Below, in pieces: positions 1 through 12,322 of a stretch of 64,000 bases of DNA. The notes beneath the pieces are model-generated. The model saw nothing but the letters and a program-made list of their open reading frames with translations, did no database searches and was not told the DNA's origin. Position numbers and translations under genes: made by a program. Numbering within the stretch: position 1 is the first letter of the stretch; each line of letters begins with the position of its first letter. This DNA is from Capitella teleta (Eukaryota > Annelida > Polychaeta > Capitellidae), in NCBI GenBank assembly GCA_000328365.1, contig KB308242.1, positions 148,942 to 212,941 on the forward strand, read 5' to 3'.

Positions 1-2486
1 TATAGCTGAGTCTATGTGTGGGACGCTATGCAGACTTCCTTTTGCCTGCCAGTCGATTCATCCATCACCTGTCACCCTGAATAACTCCTTTGCTGAACAA
101 GTGTAATTTACTCAAATTAGCGAAATATGTAAAATAACTTATTTGGAATTGATGGAATTCAGTCTTCAAGACAACCTCTTCATTCGGAAATCCCTTTCCT
201 ACTTACGCAACATAAAAAAAAGCTTTTTTTGATAATTTCAATCCGATCCCCTCATGGCCGACGTATATAATGCGCAATCGCATTAAATTTTCTGTTGAGG
301 GTGAAGCGTGTGTCCTTTTGTAATTTGGCCAATTCCCCAAAGCAGGAAAAAGCATCATTGGCAATTATTAGCGTATTGTACGTTGGTAATCCAAATTGTC
401 TTTATAAGGCATTCCTCCGTTCTCAGTCCGAGTGATCCACAATTTGGAGTTAATCCTGGCCACAGCATAACCCAGGGTACATTTGCTAGTGCAGTAATGG
501 GCATAGGCCCAAATGGACAGATATGCACCATGAAAGAATGGATTGGGTAGTTAATTGTTAAAATGTTAACGTCTCTTGGCTCCATTGCCCGGTTGAAATA
601 CGAATTTGATTCAACACTTCATTATTTGGGATACTCTCACGCACAGGCTCAGTCTGACACTGTGGGCATTGCAATTGCTATTCACGGCAATCAAGATGTC
701 TAAGAAGAGGAAAAACACATGCTCTTCTTGGAAATGTTACAACTACGCAGAGGACAAGAAGAGCTAATTTTATGCTTCCAGAAAGAACCATTTTTCGCCG
801 TTTTAAAGATCCAAATCAAAAGAGAAATCGAAAAGCCATTAAGCTAAACCTGTGATTATTATTTTTCCATTTACTTTTTCATTATCTACTCGGGCATGTT
901 TTTTTTTTTTTTTTTTTTTTTTGGTACGTTTGTATTTTCATTTGTATCTATCTAACATGTTTCTTATTACACGTATACATAGAAACTGGTTTCTGTAATT
1001 CTTCTCGAATAAAACAAAAAGTTCCATTGATTGCACTTTGGTGGGTTTTTTTTTTTTTTTGGACCCGATATGTCGATAGCTATTCAGGGCTTCATACCCA
1101 CCGTTCGATCAGCCCAGGACTAGGCCTAAAACTATAGCTGAAAATATAAAACAGCATGCAACTAATTGTATCTCATTCTTTTTTCCTTCCCAAAATTCTG
1201 TTTATTAAGAGTCCACAAAGCATACAGCGAATCGATTATACGATCTCCTGTGTAAAGCAATGGCTCCAGCCTGAGCGCGTCAGGGCGAAACCCGGCTTTC
1301 CGCTTGGTGGCGCTACCTCTGCTCTAATTTCACTATATCAGCGCAGTGAGCGTTCTTGGTCTCCAAATTTTTGGATATCGGTCATATGCATGCAGTGGAT
1401 GTGGTACATCAAAAGCTATTTTCAAGTCTGACCCTTTTTAAAGAAGTATAATGCTCAAAAATAAATCACCCCTTGAATTGTTTCTTGGAATGTTAGCTTG
1501 TTTACAATGTTTCGCACTTCCGAGAAGTGAAGTCATCCTGTGAAATATTTACTTTCTGCTTCCTAGCATTTCATGCAATATATTATTATGTCTGAATCCA
1601 CGCTAAAAAAGTATTTTCAACATGAATTTATCTAACATAGTTATAACGATCCTCTCCCACACAGCCGGCAGAGCAAGTTTCGCTGCATTCAAGCATAGTA
1701 AACAATTGGAGGACCATGTACATGTTTAAGTTATTCACCGTGGTCCTCTGATTTTGTACTCATCGTGAAGAAGGATGCGCAACTTCAATATAATACCGCG
1801 CAGAATGGGAAACACAGAGAATCCCATGATCCACTATATTTAAATGTCGTGCCGAAAGTGCTAGTACATCTGTACATGCACCTTTAATTATCAGCATTCA
1901 TTGAAAGAGATGCCTAACAAATTAGCAAACATCTCCAGCCATGCGGATCATTAATCGTTTCAAGGAATTCCGACACTCACGATTTCTGAGGAAGTGTCAA
2001 ATGTTGTGAAGTGATTCCATATCAATCCATATGATTCCAAGTATATAATTATATAATACAAGAGTTTTGGGATCAGTCTAAAAGCGAATACGAAGTTTGA
2101 TCAGAGGTGAGTGTTTATTAAATTACCTCAGATTGAGGTTCATGTCAGGGGATCGCGTTTATCGTTTCTCATGCATCTATTTGACAGTCTTTAACACTTT
2201 CTTGAAATTTATAGCTAGTGTCTATCATGCACGCCTGTTTGTGGCAATGGGGCAAGGGAAGGATGTGGGGGAGATTAAGCCAGAGACCTTTATCATCAGA
2301 GTACGTTTTAGTGTATGCTATGCTATATAATGGCGCTCCATGCGTTTAGATATCAGTCCATACACACTGAGATTGAGATTCTTACATGTTCGAGTTGAAT
2401 CTAAAACCATTAGCATCGATTGTGTTGAAGACTTGAAACAATGAAACAATTTTGTCTTTGAAGGGACTTCCTCAAAATCTCTGAAA
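1..2486. other. Intergenic region, no convincing gene
   Basis: AT-rich sequence upstream of the BTB-Kelch gene. It has poly-T runs near 900-922 and 1049-1062. Short open frames (for example 308-550 and 1156-1431) begin at non-ATG codons and resemble nothing I recognise. The only suggestive piece is a THAP-like fragment near 696-842, listed separately. The promoter and 5' UTR of the BTB-Kelch gene must lie in the last few hundred bases, but I see no clear TATA or initiator element. Confidence 0.6.
696..842 (+). pseudogene. Possible THAP-type zinc-finger fragment
   Basis: Starting at an ATG, the translation has a Cys-x4-Cys pair (CSSWKC) in a basic context. A stop ends that frame. A neighbouring frame then gives a segment with IFRRFKDP, which resembles the F-H-R-F-P stretch following the first zinc ligands of THAP domains. 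The two parts are in different frames, so if the assignment is right this is a degraded fragment of a host THAP gene or a P-element/THAP transposase. The match is short and by eye; chance resemblance is quite possible. Confidence 0.22.
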
Positions 2487-4058
2487 ATGGCAAACAACGA
2501 ATTCCTGCAGGAAATGTCTGTCACATTCCGCAACATGCGACACTCAGATGAGATGGTGGACGTTGTGCTGGTGTTTGAGGAAACTCGAGTTAAGTGCCAT
2601 CGACTTGTGCTGGCTGCATCTTGCGAGTATTTCCGCCGAATGTTCCAAACGGAAATGCAGGAGAGAGATGCAGGCGAGATTCCCATGAAGAATGTTAGTT
2701 CGACCACTGGACTCCTTTTGGTGGAATATCTCTACTCAGGTAACATTGAAATGTCAACAGAAAACGCACAGGAACTTCTGGCTGTCAGTGATAGACTTCT
2801 TCTCACAAAACTTAAGAAAAATGTCGAAGAATTCCTGTGTGAGCACGTTGAAGCCACCAACTGTGTGTCTCTCAAGAACTTTGCCCGACTCTATGGTCTC
2901 GAATCTCTCCTCGAAGTCACCCATAGATTCTTGACTACTCATTGGAAGAAATTAATTGACATGCAATCCGAAATTGATGAATTGACAGAGGATGACCTAA
3001 TTACACTCTTAACCACATATGGTTCTGATGAGGGCAGCTTCCTTCTACTTCAGAAGTGGGTGAGATCTTCTCATGGAAGGATTGGTCGCTTCATGGATTT
3101 GCTTCAGAATATAGAACTGACCCTATTCAGCAAAGAGTTCGTGTGGCGAACAATTATGAGCGACGAGCTCATGCAAAACCCAAAAGGCGTGAAAATCATC
3201 CAAGAAGCCATGGAGGCACTTCTGAGTGCCGATCGCAATCTGTCTCTGGTTGTTGGAGATTTCAACCGAAATATTTGGATCAGCGTCGACGGTAAACAGT
3301 GGCGAGTGATTCAAGTTCCGTTTTCTGAATGTGGCTCTTACAGCGTCACTTCGTCTTCAGATGGCTTCATCGTCTCTGGTGGCCTTGCTAATAAAACACC
3401 GAAGCGTGAGTGTTATGCCTACGTAACTCACACAAGGCAATGGAGAACACTGCCTCCAATGAGTGTTGGGAGATATTACCATTCATCTATTTGTGACCAA
3501 GACGAGTTTATTGTTATTGGTGGTCGCATAAACGAAAAATCTCATCTTGATTCAGTTGAGTGCTTAAACCTTAAAACCCTCGAATGGAGCCAGTTTCCGG
3601 ATCTGCCTCAGGCCCGATGCCTGAGCAACCTTCTTCACGTTCAAAACCAATTGTTTGTCGTTGGTGGATATCTAACGAAAACAACTACTGCACGTGACAT
3701 TTATAAGTTTGATTCAACTGAGAGAAAATGGCAAACATGCTCTCCTTTACCTGAGAAATGTGGCAGTGTAGGCGCCGTGTCTTTTGATAACAAGATATTT
3801 GTTGTCGGAGGTCAATTAAGAAGTTGCAAGCAATATGATCCTTGCACAGATCGGTGGGTTCAATTACCAAGACCTCGATTTGGTCACGCCTTTGGCCCGG
3901 CACTTACATGGAAGGATAAGATTATTGTATGCGGAGGGAGAGGTACTGACTCCATTGAGGAGTTTGATCCTCAGTCGGACAAATGGTCCACTTGGGGTCT
4001 AAAAGTTCCCAAACAGTGTGATATGTGTTTTGCTTTGATAACCAACGGACATCAATAA
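2487..4058 (+). CDS. BTB-BACK-Kelch protein (KLHL-like)
   Basis: Single-exon gene of 523 residues beginning MANNEFLQEM. The layout is a BTB/POZ domain at about residues 10-115 (VDVVLVFEETRVKCHRLVLA, then the EYLYSGNIEM region), a BACK domain at about 120-235, and a C-terminal Kelch propeller at about 255-515. Blade signatures include IVSGG, IVIGGR, FVVGGY, FVVGGQ and IVCGGR, each followed by a Trp-containing strand. Proteins of this plan are usually substrate adaptors for CUL3 ubiquitin ligases: BTB binds CUL3 and dimerises, and Kelch binds the substrate. The substrate cannot be deduced. The ATG at 2487 is the first Met before the BTB fold and follows a purine-rich context (CTGAAAATGG). A poly(A) signal AATAAA at 4057-4062 overlaps the TAA stop. 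The orthology group within the KLHL family is not assigned. Confidence 0.93.
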   Translation: MANNEFLQEMSVTFRNMRHSDEMVDVVLVFEETRVKCHRLVLAASCEYFRRMFQTEMQERDAGEIPMKNVSSTTGLLLVEYLYSGNIEMSTENAQELLAVSDRLLLTKLKKNVEEFLCEHVEATNCVSLKNFARLYGLESLLEVTHRFLTTHWKKLIDMQSEIDELTEDDLITLLTTYGSDEGSFLLLQKWVRSSHGRIGRFMDLLQNIELTLFSKEFVWRTIMSDELMQNPKGVKIIQEAMEALLSADRNLSLVVGDFNRNIWISVDGKQWRVIQVPFSECGSYSVTSSSDGFIVSGGLANKTPKRECYAYVTHTRQWRTLPPMSVGRYYHSSICDQDEFIVIGGRINEKSHLDSVECLNLKTLEWSQFPDLPQARCLSNLLHVQNQLFVVGGYLTKTTTARDIYKFDSTERKWQTCSPLPEKCGSVGAVSFDNKIFVVGGQLRSCKQYDPCTDRWVQLPRPRFGHAFGPALTWKDKIIVCGGRGTDSIEEFDPQSDKWSTWGLKVPKQCDMCFALITNGHQ

Positions 4059-4062
4059 TAAA
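4057..4062 (+). promoter_or_regulatory. Poly(A) signal overlapping the BTB-Kelch stop codon
   Basis: AATAAA uses the last two bases of the TAA stop at 4056-4058. A second AATAAA occurs near 4254. If the first is used, the 3' UTR would be only about 20 nt. Which one is used cannot be told from sequence. Confidence 0.4.
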
Positions 4063-5636
4063 GTACGCTGATTATTATATTGTTCTTATTGCCTTTTTGT
4101 GAGATAGAAATGATGAACATCGGCCAATTTACACCAATATGAATGCATATGTAAATATCTAATTATGTGGAGCTAATCCTTTATCCAATTTTTATTGATT
4201 ACAGAAGTTAGTGTTTGCAGAATTGCAGTCTATCAATTGCTTTTATTATAACTAATAAATAATATATATAATTGTCGTGTCATACCCCGTTTACAATTAT
4301 AAATGCAATTACATATAAGCACACATACACTTATATTAATAATATAGGCATATCTTAGATGTACGACTATACTTATAACACCTTCATGGTCGTCATCATA
4401 TTCTACAACCTATTTTGAACATGGTAGGGGTGTGTCCTAAAAAACACTTTTTATATCAAATTTTCTCAATGTGTTTAGTTATGAGTTCTGCAAACTAACT
4501 ATTAACTCACATATTTCATTTAGAAATAACTGATAACAGATAGTATGCATATTAATTGCACCCGAGTTGTTTTTCGTCGATTAAAATGTACGATTTCAGA
4601 CCCGGTGTCATGCGCAATGAAATATAAATTATTGTCTCTAGTAAATGTTCTAAAATTGCAATATCATGAATGAAATGAATCAGAATCCATCTCCAAACCG
4701 AAAATGTTCCAAATTTATAAATTATGTGCTAATTGTGCTTATTGGAAATTTCTTCATTTAACAGTCAAATGAGATAAATTATTCTTGGGAATATATTTAT
4801 TTTAATTCTGGTTTGTGGATTTGATCTAAGATGTTCTGCTATTCTTTTTAACCAGTAGCTTATTTATTTCGTGGATGACCTCAAAGCCCTTCCTAAGTTA
4901 TGTCGCTCAAACTCCGCGAGCACGGCTTATCTATTTGTTTAAAGAATTGCTTTTCTTTTACTTGCCATAGACCTTGTTCTTCGATACATCCTGAGGGTGC
5001 ACACAAGGTAACATTCTTTGTCGCTGAGCTCAGTCCTCAATATCCGAAGTTGGACAAGCGTCCTCGTCTTTCAACAGATACAGATTTCTTTTCTTGTTGA
5101 AGCATTAGTTCATGAATAAATGATGAAGTCCGCCGAACGCTGTCATAGAACTGCGATTTTCGAACTCGGCTTCGATAGAGCGCCTTTCTCGGAATTTATT
5201 TTGTGCACAGTCTGTGCGTGCACCGAATGGCCAAATGAGGTCATTCTGTTAAAGTGTGTTGAAAGGAATGCTTCGATAATATTTGAAGCTCTAGACAGGA
5301 TGGTGTATTTACAATAATGATAATCACCGTCACGTACAGTGTACTAGATTAAATTAATGGATTACTAACACAGGTAAATCGGACGAGGCCGGTGTACATG
5401 TGACCTTGGCTTGGCATCTCGCTGCGGTTTATGTTGCGGCGGATGTCATGATCAAAGAGATGAGCGAAGAGGACGTTTCGAATATTTTTATTCGAAACGT
5501 CTGCATCAACAAGCAATGAACACAAACAACTAAGGTCAAGGACATGAATCATCATAACGTTCGGATAGACCGTTATACATAGACCATCACGCAGGCATTG
5601 CTCTAGCCCCACCCCACCCCACACTTCACCTCAAAC
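4059..5636. other. Intergenic region
   Basis: AT-rich sequence between the BTB-Kelch gene and the Copia fossil. No supported gene. It includes a perfect 13-bp-stem hairpin at 5472-5501 (listed separately) and a C-rich stretch near 5607-5625. The C-rich stretch reads as a G-rich tract on the minus strand just past the RNase H end of the retroelement and could be its polypurine tract. I could not identify an LTR. Confidence 0.5.
5472..5501. repeat. Perfect inverted repeat (13-bp stem, 4-nt T loop)
   Basis: GACGTTTCGAATA at 5472-5484 is followed by TTTT and the exact reverse complement at 5489-5501. It lies about 135 bp outside the RNase H end of the Copia fossil, in what could be the element's terminal region. 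The function is unknown. Confidence 0.8.
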
Positions 5637-6522
5637 TCAAGTTTTCCAACCAAACATCAATGAAGAGAATTCCTGCAACTTTACACGAGTACAAGGTTTG
5701 GTAAACACATCAGCAAGGTTTCTCTCAGATGGAATATAATGCAAAATCAAACGATTGTTGTCCACCTCATCTCTGAGAAAATGAAATATGAGACTAATGT
5801 CAATGTGTTTGGTACGCACGTGATTGATTGGAACAGCTGATAACGCGATCGCACTCTGATTATCGCAATAAAGGTTGTACGTGCCATCAAATTTTCCGAC
5901 CAACTCTGACATCAATTTTGAGATAAAGATTCCCTCCTGTGAAGCACAACTCATATGGCAATGTACTCTGATTCACAGGTAGAAAGTGTCACACACACTT
6001 GCTTGCGAGATTTCCAAGATACCAGCGGGCCTCCAGGACTCAATGCATAACAATATCCACTCATGCTCCGTCTGTCCTCACCATTTGCCCAATCTGCATC
6101 ACAGTACCGTGTCACTTGAAGATCATTGTTGTCTCCACTGAAATGCAAACCAACTTTCAATGTACCCTTCACATATCTGAGCACATGTTTGACACTTGAA
6201 AGCTGTTCTTGGGTAGGAGAATTTAGAAACTGTGACAATCTGGAAATAGCATATGCTAAATCAGTATCATAAACGAGAGGGCCAATTATCTCACGATAGA
6301 TCTTGGGATTTTCGATAACATCACCCAGCTCAAATTTCTTTATGCTTGCGTCACATTGTGTTCTCCTAGGTTTGCAGTCATTCATGCCAAATCTCTCCAA
6401 GACCTCTTCCAAGTAGCGAGTTTGGTTCATTTTATTTTAATTTCTTCTGAAAACAAACTGAATTCCAAGAAAGTTTGAAACTGCACCAAAATCCTTCGTT
6501 CGAAAAGTATTCCGGAACATTT

Positions 6523-7104
6523 TGTAATGGTAGACTGCCGGTAGTCTACTTACATTGAGGAGCAGTGAGTTAAACCGCTGACTACAATCCAATGCCGACC
6601 GTGGGGGTCGAGGTCCCGGGTTCGAGACCCGATCAGGCCACGGGCGTTATGATTGTGATTTATAATTGTAATCCGTTATAATTGTAATTCTTCGGTGACT
6701 CTGCAATGCTGCCCAACTGTGTAACAAGGCCGGGCGATGTGTACTACTGTCTAAAGAACCCTGGTGATGAGCCAATTGCTCCGGCCAAGCAGGTTGCGCC
6801 ATCCTTAGTGGAACCTTGGCCAAGTGACCCTATACTGATGGGTGAGAGCCGGCGATACCTGGGAATATTCTGGCAGCACAGTGCTATGAGAGGAACCCCG
6901 CGTACAGGTACAAGTTTTGTACAGGTCACCGAACAGGTTCAACTCAGTGCTACTACTTCCCGTGCAGTGGTTTCCAGCACTCTCACTCCACTTTCAGCAT
7001 CACTTACCTTGGAGTCCACTTGAGGAAGATCGCCGGAGGTTCCAGTTGTAATGGTAGACTGCCGGAGCTGTAGTCTGCTTACATTGAGGAGCCAGTGGAG
7101 TCAG
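6523..7104. repeat. Segment nested in the Copia fossil, bounded by near-identical direct repeats
   Basis: Two copies of a roughly 45-50-bp sequence starting TGTAATGGTAGACTGCCGG and ending near CTTACATTGAGGAG lie at about 6523-6562 and 7047-7091. The first contains the small palindrome GTAGACT-gccggt-AGTCTAC. Between them lies a tRNA-derived SINE fragment (6561-6764) and about 280 bp I do not recognise. The duplicated ends could be the termini of another short element or of a tandem duplication. They are too long to be a normal target-site duplication. Confidence 0.6.
6561..6764 (+). mobile_element. tRNA-derived SINE, family 1, truncated copy
   Basis: Same family as the copies at 58229-58557 and 40980-41262. 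It shows the tRNA-like head with a B box (GGTTCGAGACC-type, near 6618-6630), the AT-rich TTATAATTGTAAT spacer, and the body from GGTGACTCTGCA to AAAGAACCCT. The first bases of the head and the 3' part of the body are missing. It is inserted in the middle of the Copia fossil, so it is younger than that element. Confidence 0.8.
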
Positions 7105-10100
7105 CCTTTAATGGTGTTTATTCGGGGTCCAGCAGAAGCTTGTTCGAGACTCGGATGAGACTGAATTATGAGGCTGAGAAGCTGCCTTTATATATCATGG
7201 GGATACGTGAGAGGAGCCATGGCCATGGCCCGATGAGCCCTGTGGACAGGGGCAAAGTCTAGGCTGATGCAATCGCAGCATGTCTTTGCCCCTCGCCCTG
7301 TGACATCCCATCGCCTTCTGGAACCTTCCAGAAGGGTCTGGAATGTTCCACAAGCGAAACCTGGCCTGGTGTAACATGATAGCTGGGGTTACTGAGTACA
7401 CGAGTGGCTGAGCGATATATGGGCTATCTGCTACAATTTGTTTTGTTTCAGTCAACATGCCATCATCAGCAGATGCAATCAGCACATCATCAACCCAAAC
7501 AAGTAAAATGACAAGCTTGTTTTTTGAATGTTTTGTATACATGCATGGGTCAGCTAATGACTGGACAAAATCAAAATCGATGAGCATCTTATGCAACTTC
7601 TTATTCCAGTTTCGACCGGATTGTCGCAAACCATACAGGGATTTCTTCAATTTCCAAACAAAATTTTCCTTGTGAGTATCATCACCATCATCACCACCCC
7701 CACTAAATCCCTGTGGGGTTTCCATGAATACATCACAATCGATATCAGCATTCAAATAGGCAGATTTCATATCAAGTTGATGGATTTTCATTTTGCATGC
7801 AGCAGCCACTTGCACAACAGTTCTCACAGTAGTCATGTTGACTCTAGGGGAGTAGGTTTCATGATTTCCCTTCTGCTGGGAAAATCCACGTGCAACATAA
7901 CGTGCCTTGTAAACATCACTGCCATTTGATTGTTTCAATGCATACGCCCATCTGCCTTCAATGACTTTGCTGTCATTTGGTCTTGGTACCAACTCATGTG
8001 TTATTCTCTTTTAATGCATCCATTTCACATTGCATGGTCTTTTGCCAATGGTGGGAATTTGCAGATCACCATCGCCTCATCATAGGTATGTGGGACCCCT
8101 GTGACTGCCCTATAGCAGTGGTCAATGTATACCTCATCAATATGACATTGATAGTCCTCCGAGTGCTTCGGCGGTCTCCTTTCTCTGTCAGGGTACCTTC
8201 TTTCAGGTTCATGTATCTCATCATTCTCATTTGCCTGACGAATTTCCTCAGCATGATCTGTTGATTCATTATCATGATCAAGATCAAAATCAAAAAGAGG
8301 TTCAGGTTCAGATATACATTCTAGAGCTAGGGGTTTGAATTGTACACATGAGAGGCGACAACGTCTCACTGACCTTGTTATTGGATCATACACACAAATT
8401 GATGGGCTTCGGAGATCATGACCAACATAGAAACAATAGGTGGCTCTGGGATCCAATTTTCCTTTGACAGTTTGACTTCATGGTTGTAGCACCAGCATTG
8501 TGCACCAAACATTTTCAGATCAGACAAATTTGGACTGGAACCCAAAAAGACATAGTAAGGTACCTCTTTCACACTATGTGAGTAACTCCGATTTCGAATG
8601 TGTACTGCATGCTTCAACGCATATACCCAAAGACTTTTGGGTAGCTTTGAGTCAGTCAGCAGGCATCTCGTCACTTCAAACAACATCCTCCAAGATCTTT
8701 CTGCCTTCCCGTTTTGATGAGGAGAATGCGGATCAGTCATCTGGTGTTTGATTCCATTCAACCTCAAGATGTCTTGGAATTCACCTGAAATAAACTCTCC
8801 ACCAACATCAGATCTCAAAGTATCAACAGCCCCAAAATCTCTTGTATCAACCAGGAATTGTTTGAGTGCACTTAAAGCATCAGACTTCTGCTTCAAGCAG
8901 TAGACCCACATCACACCAGAAAAATTGTCGGTAAAAATCATAGCGTACTTAAACCCGTGTTTACCAACCGGGACGACCGGCTCCACAAAGTCTGAATGTA
9001 CCAGCTCAAGTCTTCGCGATGTACGATGTTTTGTAGGCGAATGATTTACACGTTGAATCATTTTATTTTCCGCGCACACATCACACATCAGATTGCTTTG
9101 AATTGATGACCACACCTTCAGCATGTTTTTCAAGCATTTTCACATCATCAAGATTACAATGACCCATCGGGCGATGCCAGGTTTTCAGATCATATCCTTC
9201 AGAGCAACTGTCCTGTTTACATTCACCTGAGTTGCTGTTACATGGTTGATCAACACCCTCATTCAAGTTACTTGTTTGATCATCAGTAGTAGCATCATCA
9301 CACTCAATGTTGTTGCAAGTTTGATCTACCACAGTAGTATTCAAATAGTACAAATTGTTTTCATGACCAATGTTGAATACAGTACCATTTGGTGTAACCA
9401 GGTTACTATAGCATCCTTATCAAATGTAACCTTCATTCCTCTGTCAACAGAGCTCTGAACAGAGAAAATGTTACCTGTACATTTAGGAATGTAGAGGGCA
9501 TCAGTCAAAGTAATGCAATGTGATTGTCCTCCGCTGTCCATGCATTCCACTACTGCGTTCCCTCGCGCTTCCACTGGTGTTCTGCTCCCGTCAGCCATTT
9601 CCACGAAGTGTCCATCACCTTGGTAGTTTTCATCGAGGCTGATGAAAGATTGTCTATTAATCATCACGTGAGCCGTGGCTCCACTGTCCACCAGGAGACC
9701 CTTTCCTTCGCTCCAATTCTGACTTCCATCAGAAATTTTCACCATTAGCGAAGTTCCTCCCTCTCTTCGATGGTAGTTGCTGCTTCCTTCAAATGACTTG
9801 TTTTACTTCTTCTGTTTGTCAGTCTTTGGAATTTTGCAGTCTTAGACACATGTCGCGGATTTTTGCAATTCCAGCATACCGGTACTCGATCAGGGCGATA
9901 TTCTTTCTTGATTCCCTGTGACTTCGGCTTGCTGCCCTTCCACTTGTTCACGTTGTTGTACATGGCACTGTCACTTCTTTCGCGGCCTGCCTCAGTCTCT
10001 TCGTAGCTCGAATTAATCCTCAGCATGGCTTTGAATTCCGTGAACGTCATCTCTCCTTCAGTGATTAAGTCACGTTGAGACACTGCCACTGAGAATGGAC

Positions 10101-10476
10101 GATAATCTGTTGGCAGTCCCTTTAGGACTATCGCGATTAGCAGGGAGTCACTAATCACTTCGCCGGTATCCCTCAGTGCCGCAGCAGTCTTCTCAGTTTT
10201 GATCACGTAGTCTGTGATGCTGTCACTTGTTGATTTTACGAGCGACGTGAGCTCAGTGTACAGACCGATAATCCTGGGTTTCGTTGAACCAGCGTAGTGG
10301 CAGTTTAAGATTCTCAATGCAGCCCTGCCGTCGTCTTCGGCGTCTCGGATCACTAGTGACAAACTAGTATAATTTAGGAATTGTATTAATTCGGCAAACA
10401 CTTCTTCATTCTTTGAATCGAAGTTCTCTGGCTTCGGGTTGTTTGTCCCTTCCGGCTTTTTTTTGGCACTCGGCAT

Positions 10477-12322
10477 AAATAAAAAACAACTCTATTTTGC
10501 CAACATTAGACTTCACTTCAGGAATTAGCAGGACTAATCAAGCAATCTGAACGATATTTTTCAATTGAAGTAATGAAGGATCCCCCTCTGCCCCCCTCCC
10601 AAAGCTGGTTCATTTGCATACTAGTATTTAGTCAGGGTCAAGTAGTGAGTGAGAATTTGATAATTTATTCAATCGAGCGTTCAAGTGGTTTTATTTATAA
10701 GCTGAGGATATGGTTTGTGTAATTTATTATTTAATTAGGTGGCAAAATATATCGGGATTAGTTTGTGTGAGTTTGAGGCTAGTGGTAGAGTTCTTATTTG
10801 TCAATTTACACAATTTTCCACGAGCGTCTGAAATTGAGCGCTGAATTCATGACCATTTCATGGCATTTTCAGTTAAATATACGGTTACATCTCCGTCCGT
10901 ATATGAGAATATTCAGACGGCATTCTGTCTATTCCAGCTTAATTAAATTGAGTTTAATTATCTCTATATTGTATATTACAAGGTGAAGGTTACACAGTCT
11001 CAGGATCTGGCAGTTATAAAGTTAATGATACTAATTGCAGTCCAGAAAAGCTTAATTTAAATTAACATCCTCATTCGTTATTACTCAATTACTGTTACTG
11101 CTCGGTATAAATTCGAACTGTATAAGTTGAACACTTGCATGGGCCACTTATTAAGACATTTCCTGAGATTCCAGTTGTTATCACACCCTCCGCCCCAATC
11201 CGACCCCTTCGATCTCTCTGTAAAATAGTAAAATTTATTGCACAGTAAACTGAGTGAAGGTTTTATTTATTATTCTACATCAACGCTCCAAAGCGATGCG
11301 TCAGTATAATGACATACCTATGAAGCAACCAGGAAGCGTAATTTTATTATTCCAGTTTCATTTCACCGATATGGTTGAACACTGTTGATAAGTAAAGTTG
11401 CTATGTGCAAAATTGAATATGTATTATCAGCTGGTTAGCTCTGACAATACGATCGCACCCTCGTATGGCAAATCATTAAACCAATGCCGTGTCGATCAAT
11501 CGCAGGTGAGGAAACGAAAAGAAAACAAGAAACGGGGAAATTGCTGCTTTGAATAACTAGTATGGTTAAAATTTCAAGGAAGCCAGCATTGTGATTAAAT
11601 TCAATAGTTTTATTATTTCATATTGCATGCATAATTCGAGGATGCGTATACTTACACATATATTTAGCATTAAACCTTAAAGTGTAAAATTAAGCTTACG
11701 CATATAATCTTATATATACGGCAAAATATGAAGTTAAACCTTACACAATTATATGGCCAAACTTAAGTATCAGTGAGCCGTGCCTGCACGTATATGCACT
11801 GAAGTACGTACGCGTATAATTTAAGCCCTATGTGCGTGAAATTGCCTTTGCGGTCGTTCAAGTGTGAATTTAACATTTGCAACCACGTCATATGAAACGG
11901 GAGCGTCATTGCACGATGCGTCTACAGCCGACGTATGGTGAATGCTTAAAGGCTTAACGAATGTGCACACGACCCCCATCATTCAAATACGCCTTGCTTC
12001 GTCACTGCAGTGAGGATGACATACTAAATATGCGTAGAAGGTTAACTAACACTTGTTTCACTCTGCAAAACTGCAATTTGTATCGATTATACAGATCCCA
12101 AGGAACACAATTCATTTGAAGTGAATTGAGAATAATATTGATTAAAACATAATATGTATTAACGTTAATATTTATTAGTGTTGGTTCTATGCAGCTATTT
12201 TAGTACCAATATTTTACATGGAGTAAATCCGGTCTTTTAACGGTTATATACACACGTATCCGATTAAATGCAATTGTGAATCCGATTATGAATAATAGAG
12301 ATATATTGTTGTATTAGTCCGT
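10477..12322. other. Intergenic region
   Basis: AT-rich sequence between the gag end of the Copia fossil and the 3' end of the tetraspanin gene. I see no supported gene, tRNA or terminal repeat. If the retroelement had a 5' LTR it should begin here, but I could not match any part of it to the sequence below 5637. Confidence 0.5.

Larger units (their letters stand above)
5637..10476 (-). mobile_element. Ty1/Copia-type LTR retrotransposon fossil, broken
   Basis: On the minus strand from 10476 downward the parts run in the Copia order. There is a gag-like polyprotein with a zinc-knuckle region (about 9745-10476), an aspartic protease with DSGAT (about 9690), an integrase with its zinc-binding and catalytic regions (about 8378-9353), a reverse transcriptase with YGLRQS and VDDVL (about 7380-7992), and the end of RT plus RNase H with CDNQSA (about 5637-6430). 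Integrase preceding RT is diagnostic of Copia rather than Gypsy. The element is not intact: the coding region has several breaks, roughly half a dozen, and a foreign segment carrying a SINE lies between the RT and RNase H parts (about 6480-7190). I found no LTR pair, so its age cannot be judged from LTR divergence; state of decay suggests an old insertion. Confidence 0.92.

Noticed and set aside
308-585. Overlapping open frames on both strands
   Set aside because: They start at non-ATG codons or lack any recognisable motif, and coding signals are absent.
1156-2330. Short open frames upstream of the BTB-Kelch gene
   Set aside because: No domain, no splice or start context, and consistent with chance.
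5340-10800. LTR pair for the Copia fossil
   Set aside because: I compared the flanks by eye and found no matching direct repeats.
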